From NCBI RefSeq assembly GCF_002159645.1, contig NZ_NFJB01000007.1, positions 55,705 through 119,704 on the forward strand: a stretch of DNA of 64,000 nucleotides, in the 5' to 3' direction. Below are positions 9,285 to 18,300 of this stretch, piece by piece. The notes beneath the pieces are model-generated. The model saw only the letters and a program-made list of their open reading frames with translations. It was not told the origin of the DNA and did not search any database. The position numbers were made by a program, and so were the translations under genes. Source of the DNA: Parabacteroides sp. An277. GTDB lineage: Bacteria > Bacteroidota > Bacteroidia > Bacteroidales > Tannerellaceae. Numbering within the stretch: position 1 is the stretch's first letter; every line of letters begins with the position of its first letter.

Positions 9285-10169
9285 TTAAAATACAGAAAAA
9301 TGAACATAACGCTTCGGATGTTCACGCAAATCCAACAACAGCTTCGAAGCATTGTCTGCTGTACTATTGAGATTGTCATACAAAGCGCGGTCGTTAAGCA
9401 AAAGGCCAATGCTGTTATCTGTCGAGTTGAATTTCTCAGTCGTCACCTTCAAACTAGCCAAGGTAGCATTGATACTTTCGACAGTCGTTTGCAAGTCGAG
9501 CGTTTTCAATTCCGAACTGACATCCGAGAAATTCGCCGTAATGGTCTTCAATCCAGATACAATTTCTGGCACATCGTTGGCCAATAGTTGGTTCAACTGG
9601 CGAGTTGAAGTTTCCAAATTCGCGGTTGTCTTCTCTACATGGTTGAGCGATTGTGCCAATGCCGGATGGTTTATCAACGTCTGCAAACCACCTAAAATAG
9701 AATCAATCTTTGGCAACATCGCCTCGACGCTGGGTAATATCTTCTCTTGTACAGACTGCATCATCTCTTCCGCCATGCGTCCTTCAATTTCATCACCTGG
9801 CTTCAAGTACTCGTTTACATATTTATTTAAATGGATATGCAACTCCGAGCCGCCCAGAAAGCTATTCACAATGGTAATATAGCTACCTTTATTGATGCGC
9901 ATTTCGTCTTCAAGGCTGATATCGACCGTAATTTTATCCATCTTGTCATAATCGTACGTGATGTCACGCACAAGTCCGACTTTGAATCCATCGATATACA
10001 CTGGACTGGAAATAGTGACTCCTTTCACATTCGTGAATATCACTTCATAATGGTTGACCGGCTTAAACAGATTAATCCCTTTCAGGTAATTAATTCCGAT
10101 ATACAATAAAGCCAGACTGACGATTGACACAATGCCAATCTTTGCTTCCTTGGTGAATTTCGTTTTCAT
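9285..10169 (-). CDS. MlaD/MCE-family periplasmic lipid-transport protein
   Basis: This 294-residue protein has one N-terminal membrane anchor (about residues 11-30) followed by an MCE domain (about 38-115, with VYIDGFKVGLVRDI). The C-terminal half is helical and coiled-coil-like. MCE proteins form hexameric rings or tubes that move phospholipids between inner and outer membranes, working with an MlaE permease and MlaF ATPase. Neither partner is in the window. It follows the amidase gene by 36 bp on the same strand, a frequent Bacteroidales pairing. Confidence 0.85.
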   Translation of the reverse strand: MKTKFTKEAKIGIVSIVSLALLYIGINYLKGINLFKPVNHYEVIFTNVKGVTISSPVYIDGFKVGLVRDITYDYDKMDKITVDISLEDEMRINKGSYITIVNSFLGGSELHIHLNKYVNEYLKPGDEIEGRMAEEMMQSVQEKILPSVEAMLPKIDSILGGLQTLINHPALAQSLNHVEKTTANLETSTRQLNQLLANDVPEIVSGLKTITANFSDVSSELKTLDLQTTVESINATLASLKVTTEKFNSTDNSIGLLLNDRALYDNLNSTADNASKLLLDLREHPKRYVHFSVF

Positions 10170-10205
10170 CTTCTTATTATTTCGTCTTTTTGTTTTCTAC
10201 TTAAT

Positions 10206-11108
10206 TTATTGTTTCTGTTTTTGCAAACGTTGTTGCTTGCGCATCAATATATCCTCTTCGCTTCCTGCCGGAGGAAGTTTCTTTCCGGAGGCTTTCGCCT
10301 TCATCGCCGACTGATTAGCTTCGCCAACTCCCGATGCAGCCTGTCGCGTGTCAAACGTATGTTTATATCGATCAAACGCATCCGATATCGCTTTGGCCAA
10401 ACGTTGTTGTCCTTCGGCCGAAGCCAAGTAACGCTCTTCCGTTCGATTCGAAATAAAACCCACTTCGATTAATACGCTTGGCATACTTGTCTTACGCAAC
10501 ACCAAAAAACCAGCTTGCCGTACCCCCCGGTCTTCCCTTTTAGCCTCCGAGAAACACCGCTGGATGTCAGATGCCAAACTAATACTCTGCTCCATATGCC
10601 GATTCTGGATAAACTCGAAAATAATGTACGACTCCGACGAGTTCGGATCAAAACCTTCATAACGCTGCTGATAATCTTCCTCTAAAAGGATAACAGCATT
10701 CTCGCGCATAGCTACCGCCAAATTCTCGTCCGTGCGGGCCAAACCCAACGTATAAGTCTCCGTACCCTGCACTGCGCCTCCTTTCGCCACCGAATTGGTA
10801 TGGATGGAAATAAACAAGTCGGCTTTGCATCGGTTGGCTATCTCCGCCCGGTCATCCAAAGCCACAAATTTGTCCGAACTACGGGTATAAACCACGCGTA
10901 CATCCTCATGGTTCGCCTCAATCAGCTTGCCCAATTTCAAAGCAATGCCGAGGTTTATCGCCTTCTCTTGGATGATTCGCCCACGCGCACCCGGATCTTT
11001 ACCGCCATGACCCGCGTCGATAACGACCGTAAAATCCTTTGCCGTAGCCGGGAAAACCGTACTCCAAGCCAGCAATGCCATTATATATATAAGGTAATAA
11101 CGAACCAC
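10206..11108 (-). CDS. N-acetylmuramoyl-L-alanine amidase (Amidase_3)
   Basis: The 300-residue protein has a signal peptide (about residues 1-23) and a zinc-dependent Amidase_3 domain. Zinc-site residues are visible in DAGHGGKDPGARG, EKAINLGIALKL and SIHTNSVA, and the catalytic Glu in VLIEVGFISN. It cleaves the amide bond between MurNAc and the stem peptide in the periplasm, as in daughter-cell separation. The last 60 residues are basic, Lys/Gln-rich and low in complexity. It is likely co-transcribed with mlaD. Confidence 0.92.
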   Translation of the reverse strand: MVRYYLIYIMALLAWSTVFPATAKDFTVVIDAGHGGKDPGARGRIIQEKAINLGIALKLGKLIEANHEDVRVVYTRSSDKFVALDDRAEIANRCKADLFISIHTNSVAKGGAVQGTETYTLGLARTDENLAVAMRENAVILLEEDYQQRYEGFDPNSSESYIIFEFIQNRHMEQSISLASDIQRCFSEAKREDRGVRQAGFLVLRKTSMPSVLIEVGFISNRTEERYLASAEGQQRLAKAISDAFDRYKHTFDTRQAASGVGEANQSAMKAKASGKKLPPAGSEEDILMRKQQRLQKQKQ

Positions 11109-11269
11109 TTCTATACATTAACTTATCATTTCCGAGGGCAAAGGTAATGTTTTTTTATATCGACCCATCATTTCCCTGCCTGATTTTTAGAAATGATTAA
11201 AGAAGATAACGGAGGAAAAGGAAAATGACTGGCGGAAAAACTTCCGACGGTGCCTATCTATTCTTTACG

Positions 11270-11343
11270 TATCGACGATATTTCTGTATCTTTAGACTAA
11301 AGATATACAAATATCGGCGATATTTATACAAACATCGTCGATA
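11270..11343. repeat. 74-bp palindromic interspersed element, copy 1
   Basis: This segment is the reverse complement of 46954-47027 with about 5 mismatches in 74 bases by eye. It is built from dyad-like units near 21 bp: TATCGACGAT at one end, ATCGTCGATA at the other and TATCTTTAGACTAAAGATA inside. Outer pairs (GTGCCTA/TAGGCAC and ACTTCCG/CGGAAGT) extend the inverted repeat to about 11240-11390. It lies in the 409-bp gap between the amidase and the divergent nucleotidyltransferase; nothing else is recognisable there except a -7 box TAAATTTG near 11472. Confidence 0.85.
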
Positions 11344-11517
11344 CGTGAAGATTTAATAAGTACATACGGAAGTTTACGTAGGCACCTCGCCATTTTTTCT
11401 CCCAAACCAAGAAAAATACCCTTCGAATGAAATAAATCCGCCCCCACCCATCCAAGATTCAGCTTTTAATCGTAAATTTGTCGCAAAACAATATACATTA
11501 AAAAACAAATCATACAC

Positions 11518-12423
11518 ATGAAACCTACATTATTTGTATTAGCAGCCGGAATGGGAAGCCGTTACGGCGGATTGAAGCAGTTGGACGGACTGGGTCCTAA
11601 CGGGGAGACCATCATGGATTATTCTATTTTCGATGCGATCCGCGGCGGCTTCGGGAAATTAGTATTCGTCATTCGCAAATCCTTCGAACAAGATTTCCGC
11701 GAGAAAATCGTTTCCAAATACGAAAACCATATTCCTGTAGAAGTCGTATTCCAAGACTTGAACGACTTGCCCGCCGGTTTTACTTGTCCGGAAGGACGCC
11801 AAAAGCCATGGGGAACGAACCACGCCGTGCTGATGGGAAAGGACGTCATCAAAGAACCGTTCGCCGTTATTAATGCCGACGACTTCTACGGACGTGATAG
11901 TTTTGCAGTTATCGGGAAATGGCTTTCGGAAGCAGCCGGGAAAAAGAACGAATACTGCATGGTGGGTTACCGCGTAGGTAATACGTTAAGCGAAAGTGGT
12001 TCTGTCGCACGTGGTGTTTGCGAGACGAATGCGGAAGGCTATCTGACAGGTGTCGTAGAACGGACAGCCATCGAACGTATCGATGGTGACATTCAATTCA
12101 TCGACGAGAACGGCCAGAAGGTGGTACTTGAAGAAAACACGCCTGTTTCGATGAACATGTGGGGCTTCACGCCAGATTATTTCCAATACTCGGAAGATTA
12201 TTTCGTAGAATTCCTAAAGAAAAACATCGATAACCTGAAGTGCGAATACTTCATCCCACTGATGGTAAACGAACTTATTACGAAAGGTATCGCCACCGTC
12301 AAAGTATTGGATACGACTTCGAAATGGTTTGGCGTTACTTACGCAGCCGACCGCCAAGGCGTAGTAGATAAAATCCAAGCATTGGTAGATGCCGGAGAAT
12401 ATCCCAATAAGTTGTTCCAATAA
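11518..12423 (+). CDS. Nucleotidyltransferase-family protein (sugar-1-phosphate type)
   Basis: The 301-residue protein opens with the nucleotidyltransferase signature LAAGMGSRYGGLKQLDGLGPNG (about residues 8-29, with the Arg and Lys that bind NTP). NADDFYG near residue 118 is the metal-binding Asp motif. Relatives transfer nucleotides to sugar phosphates for envelope glycans, but the substrate cannot be told from sequence. No acyltransferase or CBS domain follows. It stands alone, with a terminator after it. Confidence 0.8.
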   Translation: MKPTLFVLAAGMGSRYGGLKQLDGLGPNGETIMDYSIFDAIRGGFGKLVFVIRKSFEQDFREKIVSKYENHIPVEVVFQDLNDLPAGFTCPEGRQKPWGTNHAVLMGKDVIKEPFAVINADDFYGRDSFAVIGKWLSEAAGKKNEYCMVGYRVGNTLSESGSVARGVCETNAEGYLTGVVERTAIERIDGDIQFIDENGQKVVLEENTPVSMNMWGFTPDYFQYSEDYFVEFLKKNIDNLKCEYFIPLMVNELITKGIATVKVLDTTSKWFGVTYAADRQGVVDKIQALVDAGEYPNKLFQ

Positions 12424-12469
12424 AGAAAAGAAAATGTGTCCCTATTGAAAGACACAGGTAAAACAAACC

Positions 12470-12522
12470 AAGCGCAGAGCTTCCTGATTCATATTTAAAT
12501 CAGTGATGTTCTGCGCTTTTCA
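12470..12522 (+). terminator. Terminator after the nucleotidyltransferase
   Basis: AGCGCAGA (12471-12478) pairs with TCTGCGCT (12510-12517), followed by TTTT. An inner stem CTGATT/AATCAG adds to it. Confidence 0.7.
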
Positions 12523-12576
12523 TATTATCTACGCATAGTAATGCCTATTTATATTGTTCGTATAGACAAAAAAACG

Positions 12577-12585
12577 TAATTTTGC
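12577..12585 (+). promoter_or_regulatory. -7 promoter box of the DUF4199 gene
   Basis: TAATTTTG matches TAnnTTTG, with TTGT about 19 bp upstream. The start would lie about 15-20 bases before the ATG at 12608. Confidence 0.5.
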
Positions 12586-12607
12586 GGACAAATAGAAAAA
12601 AAGATTT

Positions 12608-13111
12608 ATGACAGAGAAGAACAACGCGTTGCTGCCTGCCGCCATGTCGTACGGACTTGCAATGGGGGCGTATTGGGTAGTGAAGTATGTGTTTAATATG
12701 TTCAGCCTCTCGCATCCGCTGATGGCGGTGGTCTATTGGTTGTTGTCGTTAGCGGTACCGTATGTAGGCTATGTGTTGACGAAACGGTATAAGGCGGATT
12801 TGGGCGGACAAATCACATTTGGACAGGCTTGGCGCTTCGGCGTACTGGTCTATTTCTTTGCCGCATTGATTGTTTCGGTGATGCATTACGTATTTTATCG
12901 GTATGTAGCTCCGCCCGACTATGTAGCAAATGCTGTCAGTCAAGCTCTCGCGACACTCCAAGAGATGCAAGCAAGCCCAGAGACCATGCGTGCTATTGCG
13001 TCGATGAGTTTCTCCCCTATCCAAATGGCGTTGCAAGGTATTCTGAACAATATATTATATGGTATCATCTTTTCCCTGCCGGTCGCTGCGTTGGTGTGCC
13101 GCAAAGGGTAA
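12608..13111 (+). CDS. DUF4199-family integral membrane protein
   Basis: The 167-residue protein has four hydrophobic segments (about residues 10-30, 36-58, 75-97 and 140-162) with a polar stretch between the third and fourth. That pattern is typical of DUF4199, a Bacteroidetes family of unknown function. It is followed by a GT2 glycosyltransferase after about 20 bp; this adjacency recurs in Bacteroidales and suggests one operon, with a possible role in lipid-linked sugar handling (inference). Confidence 0.8.
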   Translation: MTEKNNALLPAAMSYGLAMGAYWVVKYVFNMFSLSHPLMAVVYWLLSLAVPYVGYVLTKRYKADLGGQITFGQAWRFGVLVYFFAALIVSVMHYVFYRYVAPPDYVANAVSQALATLQEMQASPETMRAIASMSFSPIQMALQGILNNILYGIIFSLPVAALVCRKG

Positions 13112-13131
13112 TGGAAAATTAAAATTTGAAA

Positions 13132-14082
13132 ATGGATATATCAGTAGTCATTCCTTTATACAATGAAGCCGAATCGCTCCCGGAGCTTTTCGCTTGGATT
13201 CAACGTGTGATGGAAGAGCATCATTTCACGTACGAAGTCATTTTCGTAGACGATGGAAGCACAGATGATTCGTGGAAGATTATCGAAGGGTTCCGAAAAC
13301 AATCAGACGTGGTACGCGGTATCCGCTTCCGCCGCAATTATGGCAAATCACCGGGATTGCAATGCGGTTTCCAACGGGCAGAGGGCGACGTAGTCATTAC
13401 CATGGATGCCGACTTGCAAGATAGTCCCGACGAAATCCCTGAACTTTACCGCATGATTACCGAAGAGGGTTACGACCTCGTCTCTGGCTGGAAGAAGAAA
13501 CGGTATGACCCGCTCTCGAAAACTATCCCAACGAAACTCTTCAATGCTACAGCGCGCAAAGTATCAGGTATTCATAACCTGCATGATTTCAATTGTGGAC
13601 TAAAAGCCTACAAGAATGTGGTAGTGAAGAATATCGAAATTTACAACGACATGCACCGTTATATTCCCTATTTGGCGAAGATTGCTGGCTTCTCGAAGAT
13701 TGGCGAAAAGGTGGTACACCATCAAGCTCGCAAATACGGCAAAACGAAATTCGGACTGGATCGTTTCGTGAATGGATATCTGGACCTTATCACACTCTGG
13801 TTCACCTCCAAGTTTGGAAAGAAGCCCATGCATTTCTTTGGTTTTTGGGGAAGCGTAATGTTTTTCGTGAGCTTTATTTCGCTGATTATCGTTTTGGGTG
13901 CCAAAATGGTATCGCTCTGGGCCGGAACGCCGCTACGGCTCGTGACCAACTCGCCCTATTTCTATATTGCCTTGACAGGTATGATTCTGGGGACGCAAAT
14001 GTTCCTCGCGGGTTTTATTGGCGAACTCATCTCGCGCAATTCGCCTAACCGAAACAAGTACAAGATTGCAGAGGAAATTTAA
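13132..14082 (+). CDS. Glycosyltransferase family 2, DPM1/GtrB-like
   Basis: The 316-residue protein has an N-terminal GT-A domain with VIPLYNEAESLPELF, the nucleotide-binding VDDGSTDDSW near residue 37 and the metal-binding DADLQDSPDEI near 87. Two C-terminal membrane helices follow (about 230-255 and 275-300). This layout matches polyprenyl-phosphate glycosyltransferases, which load a sugar onto undecaprenyl phosphate at the inner membrane. The ATG at 13132 is used; an in-frame TTG two codons earlier is less likely. It sits in an operon with the DUF4199 protein. Confidence 0.88.
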   Translation: MDISVVIPLYNEAESLPELFAWIQRVMEEHHFTYEVIFVDDGSTDDSWKIIEGFRKQSDVVRGIRFRRNYGKSPGLQCGFQRAEGDVVITMDADLQDSPDEIPELYRMITEEGYDLVSGWKKKRYDPLSKTIPTKLFNATARKVSGIHNLHDFNCGLKAYKNVVVKNIEIYNDMHRYIPYLAKIAGFSKIGEKVVHHQARKYGKTKFGLDRFVNGYLDLITLWFTSKFGKKPMHFFGFWGSVMFFVSFISLIIVLGAKMVSLWAGTPLRLVTNSPYFYIALTGMILGTQMFLAGFIGELISRNSPNRNKYKIAEEI

Positions 14083-14165
14083 AACAAAAGACTATGGAGA
14101 ATAGGGTATAAAGCCTAATGACCAATGGCCCTATCTCCTTTGTCTATGAAAAAACATCGTCTTAT

Positions 14166-14729
14166 ATGTCTTTGATTGAGATTATACTATTAGCCGTCGG
14201 ACTATCGATGGATAGTTTGGCGGTATCCGTGACGAGTGGTGCCATTATCCGCCAATGTACCGTATGGCGTGTAGCAAAGATTGCAAGCGTATTGGCTTTC
14301 TTCCAAGCCTTGTTTACGTTGGTAGGTTATTTGCTTGGTTATAGCTTCTTGAAGTTGATTGAAGCATTCGACCATTGGATAGCTTTCGGTCTCTTGCTCT
14401 ATTTGGGTGGACGAATGGTTTGGGAAAGCCTCAGCCATAAGGAAGAAACGGAGCGTATGAATCCTCTTTGCTTGAAAACATTATGCGGATTGGGGGTGGC
14501 AACCAGCATCGACGCATTGGCTGTCGGCGTGTCGTTGGCTCTCTTGAAGAGTTCTTTATCCCAGATTGTCTTGATTATTGCTTTGGTAACGTTCCTATTC
14601 GCCTCCTTTGGCGTCTGTTTCGGGAGCAAAGTGGGAAATCGAGTAAACTTGAAGCTCGACCTTATCGGTGGCCTTATCCTTATTGGCATCGGAGTGAAAA
14701 TCCTTATCGAGCATTTATTCTTAAACTAA
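14166..14729 (+). CDS. mntP: Manganese efflux pump MntP
   Basis: At 187 residues it matches MntP in length and has six hydrophobic helices arranged as two repeats. Each repeat carries the conserved Asp in a membrane helix (GLSMDSLAVSV near residue 13 and GVATSIDALAVGVS near 110). MntP exports Mn(II) across the inner membrane. The ATG at 14166 gives the family N-terminus; the frame's earlier ATG at 14118 would add 16 residues without match. No yybP-ykoY-type leader is obvious upstream. Confidence 0.92.
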   Translation: MSLIEIILLAVGLSMDSLAVSVTSGAIIRQCTVWRVAKIASVLAFFQALFTLVGYLLGYSFLKLIEAFDHWIAFGLLLYLGGRMVWESLSHKEETERMNPLCLKTLCGLGVATSIDALAVGVSLALLKSSLSQIVLIIALVTFLFASFGVCFGSKVGNRVNLKLDLIGGLILIGIGVKILIEHLFLN

Positions 14730-14736
14730 ACACGGC

Positions 14737-14790
14737 GAGGCACGAGGTTTTCCCTTTCAATTCCCAACAGGAAACTTCATGCCTCTTCTT
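14737..14790. terminator. Bidirectional terminator between mntP and the DUF5715 gene
   Basis: GAGGCACGAGGTTT (14737-14750) pairs imperfectly with AAACTTCATGCCTC (14772-14785), followed by TTCTTAT. The genes converge here. Confidence 0.7.
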
Positions 14791-14806
14791 ATATTTCAGC
14801 GGGTAG

Positions 14807-15454
14807 TTATTCCCTCACCGTCACATGGAAACAACCTTGACGACGTTCATGTTTCACATAGCAACGGTCGTCTCGCTTTAAATCGCGGAGCACCATGGCT
14901 AGCACCATCTTAAGACGGTCTTTGTCTATATTCAACGTATCACTCTCGTCCACTTTGGTATAACGTACCCACGAAATGTCGAAGGTCGTACCGTATTGGT
15001 GCGTCGAGTTCTTCGACGAATTCGTATTACGTTTGCGGAGCTTTTTTACATCGTCTATCGTTCGTGTAACGCTTGTCACCTTTATCTTATAGAGCGAAGC
15101 ATTGCGATGGCGTAGCGTATCTTGGAAATTCCGTCCGATATCTTCCAGCAACTCGGCTGCCGAAGGAATCAGATATGGGATAGAGTGCGTCAGCTCTTCC
15201 ACCTCATAATACTCGTTCGTCTCCACCTTTTCCATTTTGTGCAACGCCTCTTCGGCCTCTTCCCGCGTCGTAGCGGGTTGGATACCAATCTTCTTCGCCA
15301 TCGCCAGCTGGACATCATTCATGTCGTTGAAATCGCGATTGTAACTACCATCATACCAAATCCGTTTCAGCGGTCCGCGCTCCTCTTTACATGAGGGCAA
15401 GAGTGTCATCAGGCTAAAAGCGCCTATCAATAAAGAAATTCCAATATGTTTCAT
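14807..15454 (-). CDS. DUF5715-family lipoprotein, peptidase M15-like
   Basis: The 215-residue protein has a lipoprotein signal ending LLPSC near residue 22, so it is probably membrane-anchored. SSKNSTHQYGTTFDISWVRY near residue 150 resembles the SxHxxGxAxD zinc motif of M15 D-Ala-D-Ala peptidases, and KHERRQGCFHVTVRE at the end supplies a His as in that fold. A cell-wall peptidase role is inferred from motif spacing, not shown. Confidence 0.75.
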   Translation of the reverse strand: MKHIGISLLIGAFSLMTLLPSCKEERGPLKRIWYDGSYNRDFNDMNDVQLAMAKKIGIQPATTREEAEEALHKMEKVETNEYYEVEELTHSIPYLIPSAAELLEDIGRNFQDTLRHRNASLYKIKVTSVTRTIDDVKKLRKRNTNSSKNSTHQYGTTFDISWVRYTKVDESDTLNIDKDRLKMVLAMVLRDLKRDDRCYVKHERRQGCFHVTVRE

Positions 15455-15916
15455 GCGATACTAATCCTTATTTCTTCCTATTCCGGATAAATTCGGACAC
15501 AAAGGTAAACGTTTCTTGCCGCTATGCCAAGCAATCGAGAGAGAAAAACAGGCTTCCGCCTTAGGCAATGGAAAACATATGGAAAGAACTATCCCGGCTG
15601 AACTTCTTCAGGAAAAGGGAGGGAAAAAAGAATTCCCCCTTTCCAAAACTTTATAACATCCGACAAAATCTCTATCTTTAGGCTAAAGATACATATCTTC
15701 AACTTAAAGATACATATCTGCAGCCTAAAGATATGTATCTGCAACTTAAAGATAAAGATTTCCTCCTATCTTTTCTATTTTTAGGTCGTATCTTTTGGGA
15801 AATTAGTCCGATGGTTTAGAAAAAAAGAGCCGCCCCAGCAGGAAAGCGGAGCAGCTCAGGGAGAAACGTACTAACCTGTGGTTTTCCGTGTGGTTTCCAG
15901 GTTAACGCATAATAGT
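15455..15916. other. Intergenic region with 21-bp array
   Basis: These 462 bp contain the DUF5715 promoter side (CAAAGGTA, a minus-strand TACCTTTG, near 15499) and a 21-bp repeat array described separately. A GC-rich stretch at 15825-15860 may terminate the permease transcript. No gene is seen. Confidence 0.5.
15672..15760. repeat. 21-bp dyad tandem array (4 copies)
   Basis: Units begin at 15674, 15695, 15716 and 15737, exactly 21 bp apart. Each reads roughly ATCTnnAnnnTAAAGATAnnT. The first is a near-perfect dyad, ATCTTTAGGCTAAAGAT, also found inside the 74-bp element at 11270 and 46954. It lies in the gap between the DUF5715 and permease genes. Confidence 0.88.
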
Positions 15917-18283
15917 TTATTCGTTCTTGATGCTATTCACCGGGTTCTCGTTTGCTGCGTGCCAGTTCTGGTACGTCACGGTTGCCACCGTAATCAAACC
16001 AATCAAGAGGAATGCGAGCGGGAATACCCACCAATAGATAGGTATCTTGTAAGCAAAGTTCTGCAGCCAAACGTGGATGCCGTACCACGCACAGGGAGCC
16101 GCCACGACGAAACAGAGGACGAGCACTTTCACGTAACTCTTGTTGAAAAGCACCAATATCTCTGCCGTAGTCGACCCCAATACCTTGCGGATGCCAATCT
16201 CTTTCCGCTTGTATTCGCTGTCGAACACCACCATGCCGAACACGCCGACGATGGAGATGAACACCGCGAGGAGGCTGAACAGGGTGATGAGCGTCGTGAA
16301 GTTGCGTTCCGTCTGGTAAGTCGTCTCCAGCATCGTGTCGAAGAAGCGGACGTTCGAGGGGTAAGAGCTATCGAACTGCGCCAAGGTCTTCTCGACGGCT
16401 TCGCGGACGGTATACATATCCACGCCCGGCGCGGTCTTGATGTAGGCGTAAGGCATCTCCCAATCAGAAAGGTAGAAGGCCATCGGCTCGACCTCCGAAC
16501 GCAAGGAGGCAAAACGGATATTCGGGACAACGCCCACGATTGGCCAGGTATTGCTGAGTTTCGCCCCTACCGGTATTTCATACTTGTCTTTCATCGCTTT
16601 ATTCATGATGAATGAACCACGCCCCACACTATCGCCAGGCAGGAAGTCGCGCCCTTCCAAGATGGGGATATTCATCAGCTTCAAAAACGAAGGATCAACA
16701 TGCAGGATATTGAACTCGACCGCCTTGCCGTTGTATTCGCGTCCCCACGAAGGGAAGTTATCGCCCGAAGCCAAGACCACGCTGGCAAAGGATACGCCTT
16801 CGATGCCTGCCTGCTTCTGCAAGTCGGAACGCACTGCTTCATAGGACGCTTGTGCTTTCGGACTGAGGTCGACAATGAGGATATTCTCTTTGTCATACCC
16901 TAACGAAGTCGTCCGCATGAACCGGTTCTGCAAAGACATGAAGATGGAGGCAATGACAAGGGCAAAGGCGGTAATGAACTGCACGCTCATCAGCACCGTG
17001 CGCAACCGCCTGCCTGCCAACGACAGCCCGAACGAGCCTTTCAGCACGAGGGCGGGTTGGAACGAGGTCATATAGTAAGCCGGATAAACACCTGCCACCG
17101 CACCCAAGAGCAATGAAATCAAACCGGTCAGCAGCACAATACCAACGTTCTGCCATACAGAAAGCTCGGCAGTAATCAACGCACCCAAGCCTAATCTTTC
17201 TGCCAAATACAACCAGTAAACCGAAAGAATATAGGCAAAGAAGGAAACAAGCACCGTCTCAATCGTCAGGTTCCGTCTTAACTCTCCTACCGTGCTACCC
17301 AATACCCGCTGCGTGTTGATGCTCTTCATGCGGATGGGCGAAAGGGCGGTGTTGAAGTTAGTAAAGTTGATAGCGGCGATAATCAGGATGACCCACGCGA
17401 TGGAGAAAAGCAAATAGACGGTCATGCGGTTTGCCTTCGGGGTGAAATCATACATGATGTCATTCGCAAAGTGTAATCCAAGCAGCGGTTCCAATGTCAT
17501 TTTATACATAGAGCCACCATATCTACTATTGTTTATCATCTCCTCCAGGCCGATTTGCTTGGCATAGCGGTCGAAGTTGTCCATCAAACCCTCTGCTGCT
17601 TCCGGCGAATCCAAGCGGACATACAAAGCGCCGGTCATTGTCCCCCATTCGTCTTTACCATAATCGTTCATAGAGATATAGGGACGGTTCGAAAGCAGGC
17701 TGTTCTCCGGGAAATCCCGAAAGACACCGCCCACATAATAGATGCCATTCTCTTTGAAGCGCGTCAAATCGGTATCGAACCGTTTGCCTAATGCCGACTC
17801 GTCGCCAAACATCTTCCGAGCCAAACTCTCTGGAATCAAGATTTGGTCGGGCACTTGCAACGCATCTGCCGCCCCCTCCAACATATCGAACTGGAAAACA
17901 CCCGTAATGCCAGGCGTACAAGCAATGACCTGTTCCTTAAAAGATTGTATATTGCTTTGCATTCCTTCTACCTTCATATAGGTAGTTCCTGGATATTGTA
18001 CCATCATCCCTCCTGCCACAATGTGCGGCGAGGATTGAATAAATACATTCGCCATCGGCAAACTTGACGTGGCTGCTTGGCGCATACCAAATGAATCCAA
18101 CACATCCACCCGATAGATACAGTCTGCATTCGGGGTATCCTTGTCGAACGTCGTGTCGTACCGCCACTGCATCATGATAATCATGAAGGCGGTAAAGGCT
18201 ATCGATAGCCCTAAGATGTTGAGCGTCATTGCCAACTTGAACCGCTGGAAGATGCGGATGAAGTTTCGTATTATCAGTCTCAT
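15917..18283 (-). CDS. ABC transporter permease, MacB/FtsX type (paralog 1)
   Basis: The 788-residue protein has an N-terminal membrane helix (about residues 17-40), a long periplasmic MacB-PCD-like domain and an FtsX block of helices near 285-420. A second periplasmic region follows, then a C-terminal FtsX block near 670-780 with EIGIRKVLGST. This double-FtsX arrangement is common in Bacteroidetes permeases near two-component systems. Such systems act mechanically on periplasmic substrates rather than moving them through a pore. It lies 17 bp after a paralog with nearly identical termini. The substrate is unknown. Confidence 0.88.
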   Translation of the reverse strand: MRLIIRNFIRIFQRFKLAMTLNILGLSIAFTAFMIIMMQWRYDTTFDKDTPNADCIYRVDVLDSFGMRQAATSSLPMANVFIQSSPHIVAGGMMVQYPGTTYMKVEGMQSNIQSFKEQVIACTPGITGVFQFDMLEGAADALQVPDQILIPESLARKMFGDESALGKRFDTDLTRFKENGIYYVGGVFRDFPENSLLSNRPYISMNDYGKDEWGTMTGALYVRLDSPEAAEGLMDNFDRYAKQIGLEEMINNSRYGGSMYKMTLEPLLGLHFANDIMYDFTPKANRMTVYLLFSIAWVILIIAAINFTNFNTALSPIRMKSINTQRVLGSTVGELRRNLTIETVLVSFFAYILSVYWLYLAERLGLGALITAELSVWQNVGIVLLTGLISLLLGAVAGVYPAYYMTSFQPALVLKGSFGLSLAGRRLRTVLMSVQFITAFALVIASIFMSLQNRFMRTTSLGYDKENILIVDLSPKAQASYEAVRSDLQKQAGIEGVSFASVVLASGDNFPSWGREYNGKAVEFNILHVDPSFLKLMNIPILEGRDFLPGDSVGRGSFIMNKAMKDKYEIPVGAKLSNTWPIVGVVPNIRFASLRSEVEPMAFYLSDWEMPYAYIKTAPGVDMYTVREAVEKTLAQFDSSYPSNVRFFDTMLETTYQTERNFTTLITLFSLLAVFISIVGVFGMVVFDSEYKRKEIGIRKVLGSTTAEILVLFNKSYVKVLVLCFVVAAPCAWYGIHVWLQNFAYKIPIYWWVFPLAFLLIGLITVATVTYQNWHAANENPVNSIKNE

Positions 18284-18300
18284 ATTCTTATTCTTTTAGT

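Noticed and set aside
14100..14165. MntP start at 14118
   Set aside because: The extra 16 residues are polar and lack family similarity; the ATG at 14166 gives the usual first helix.
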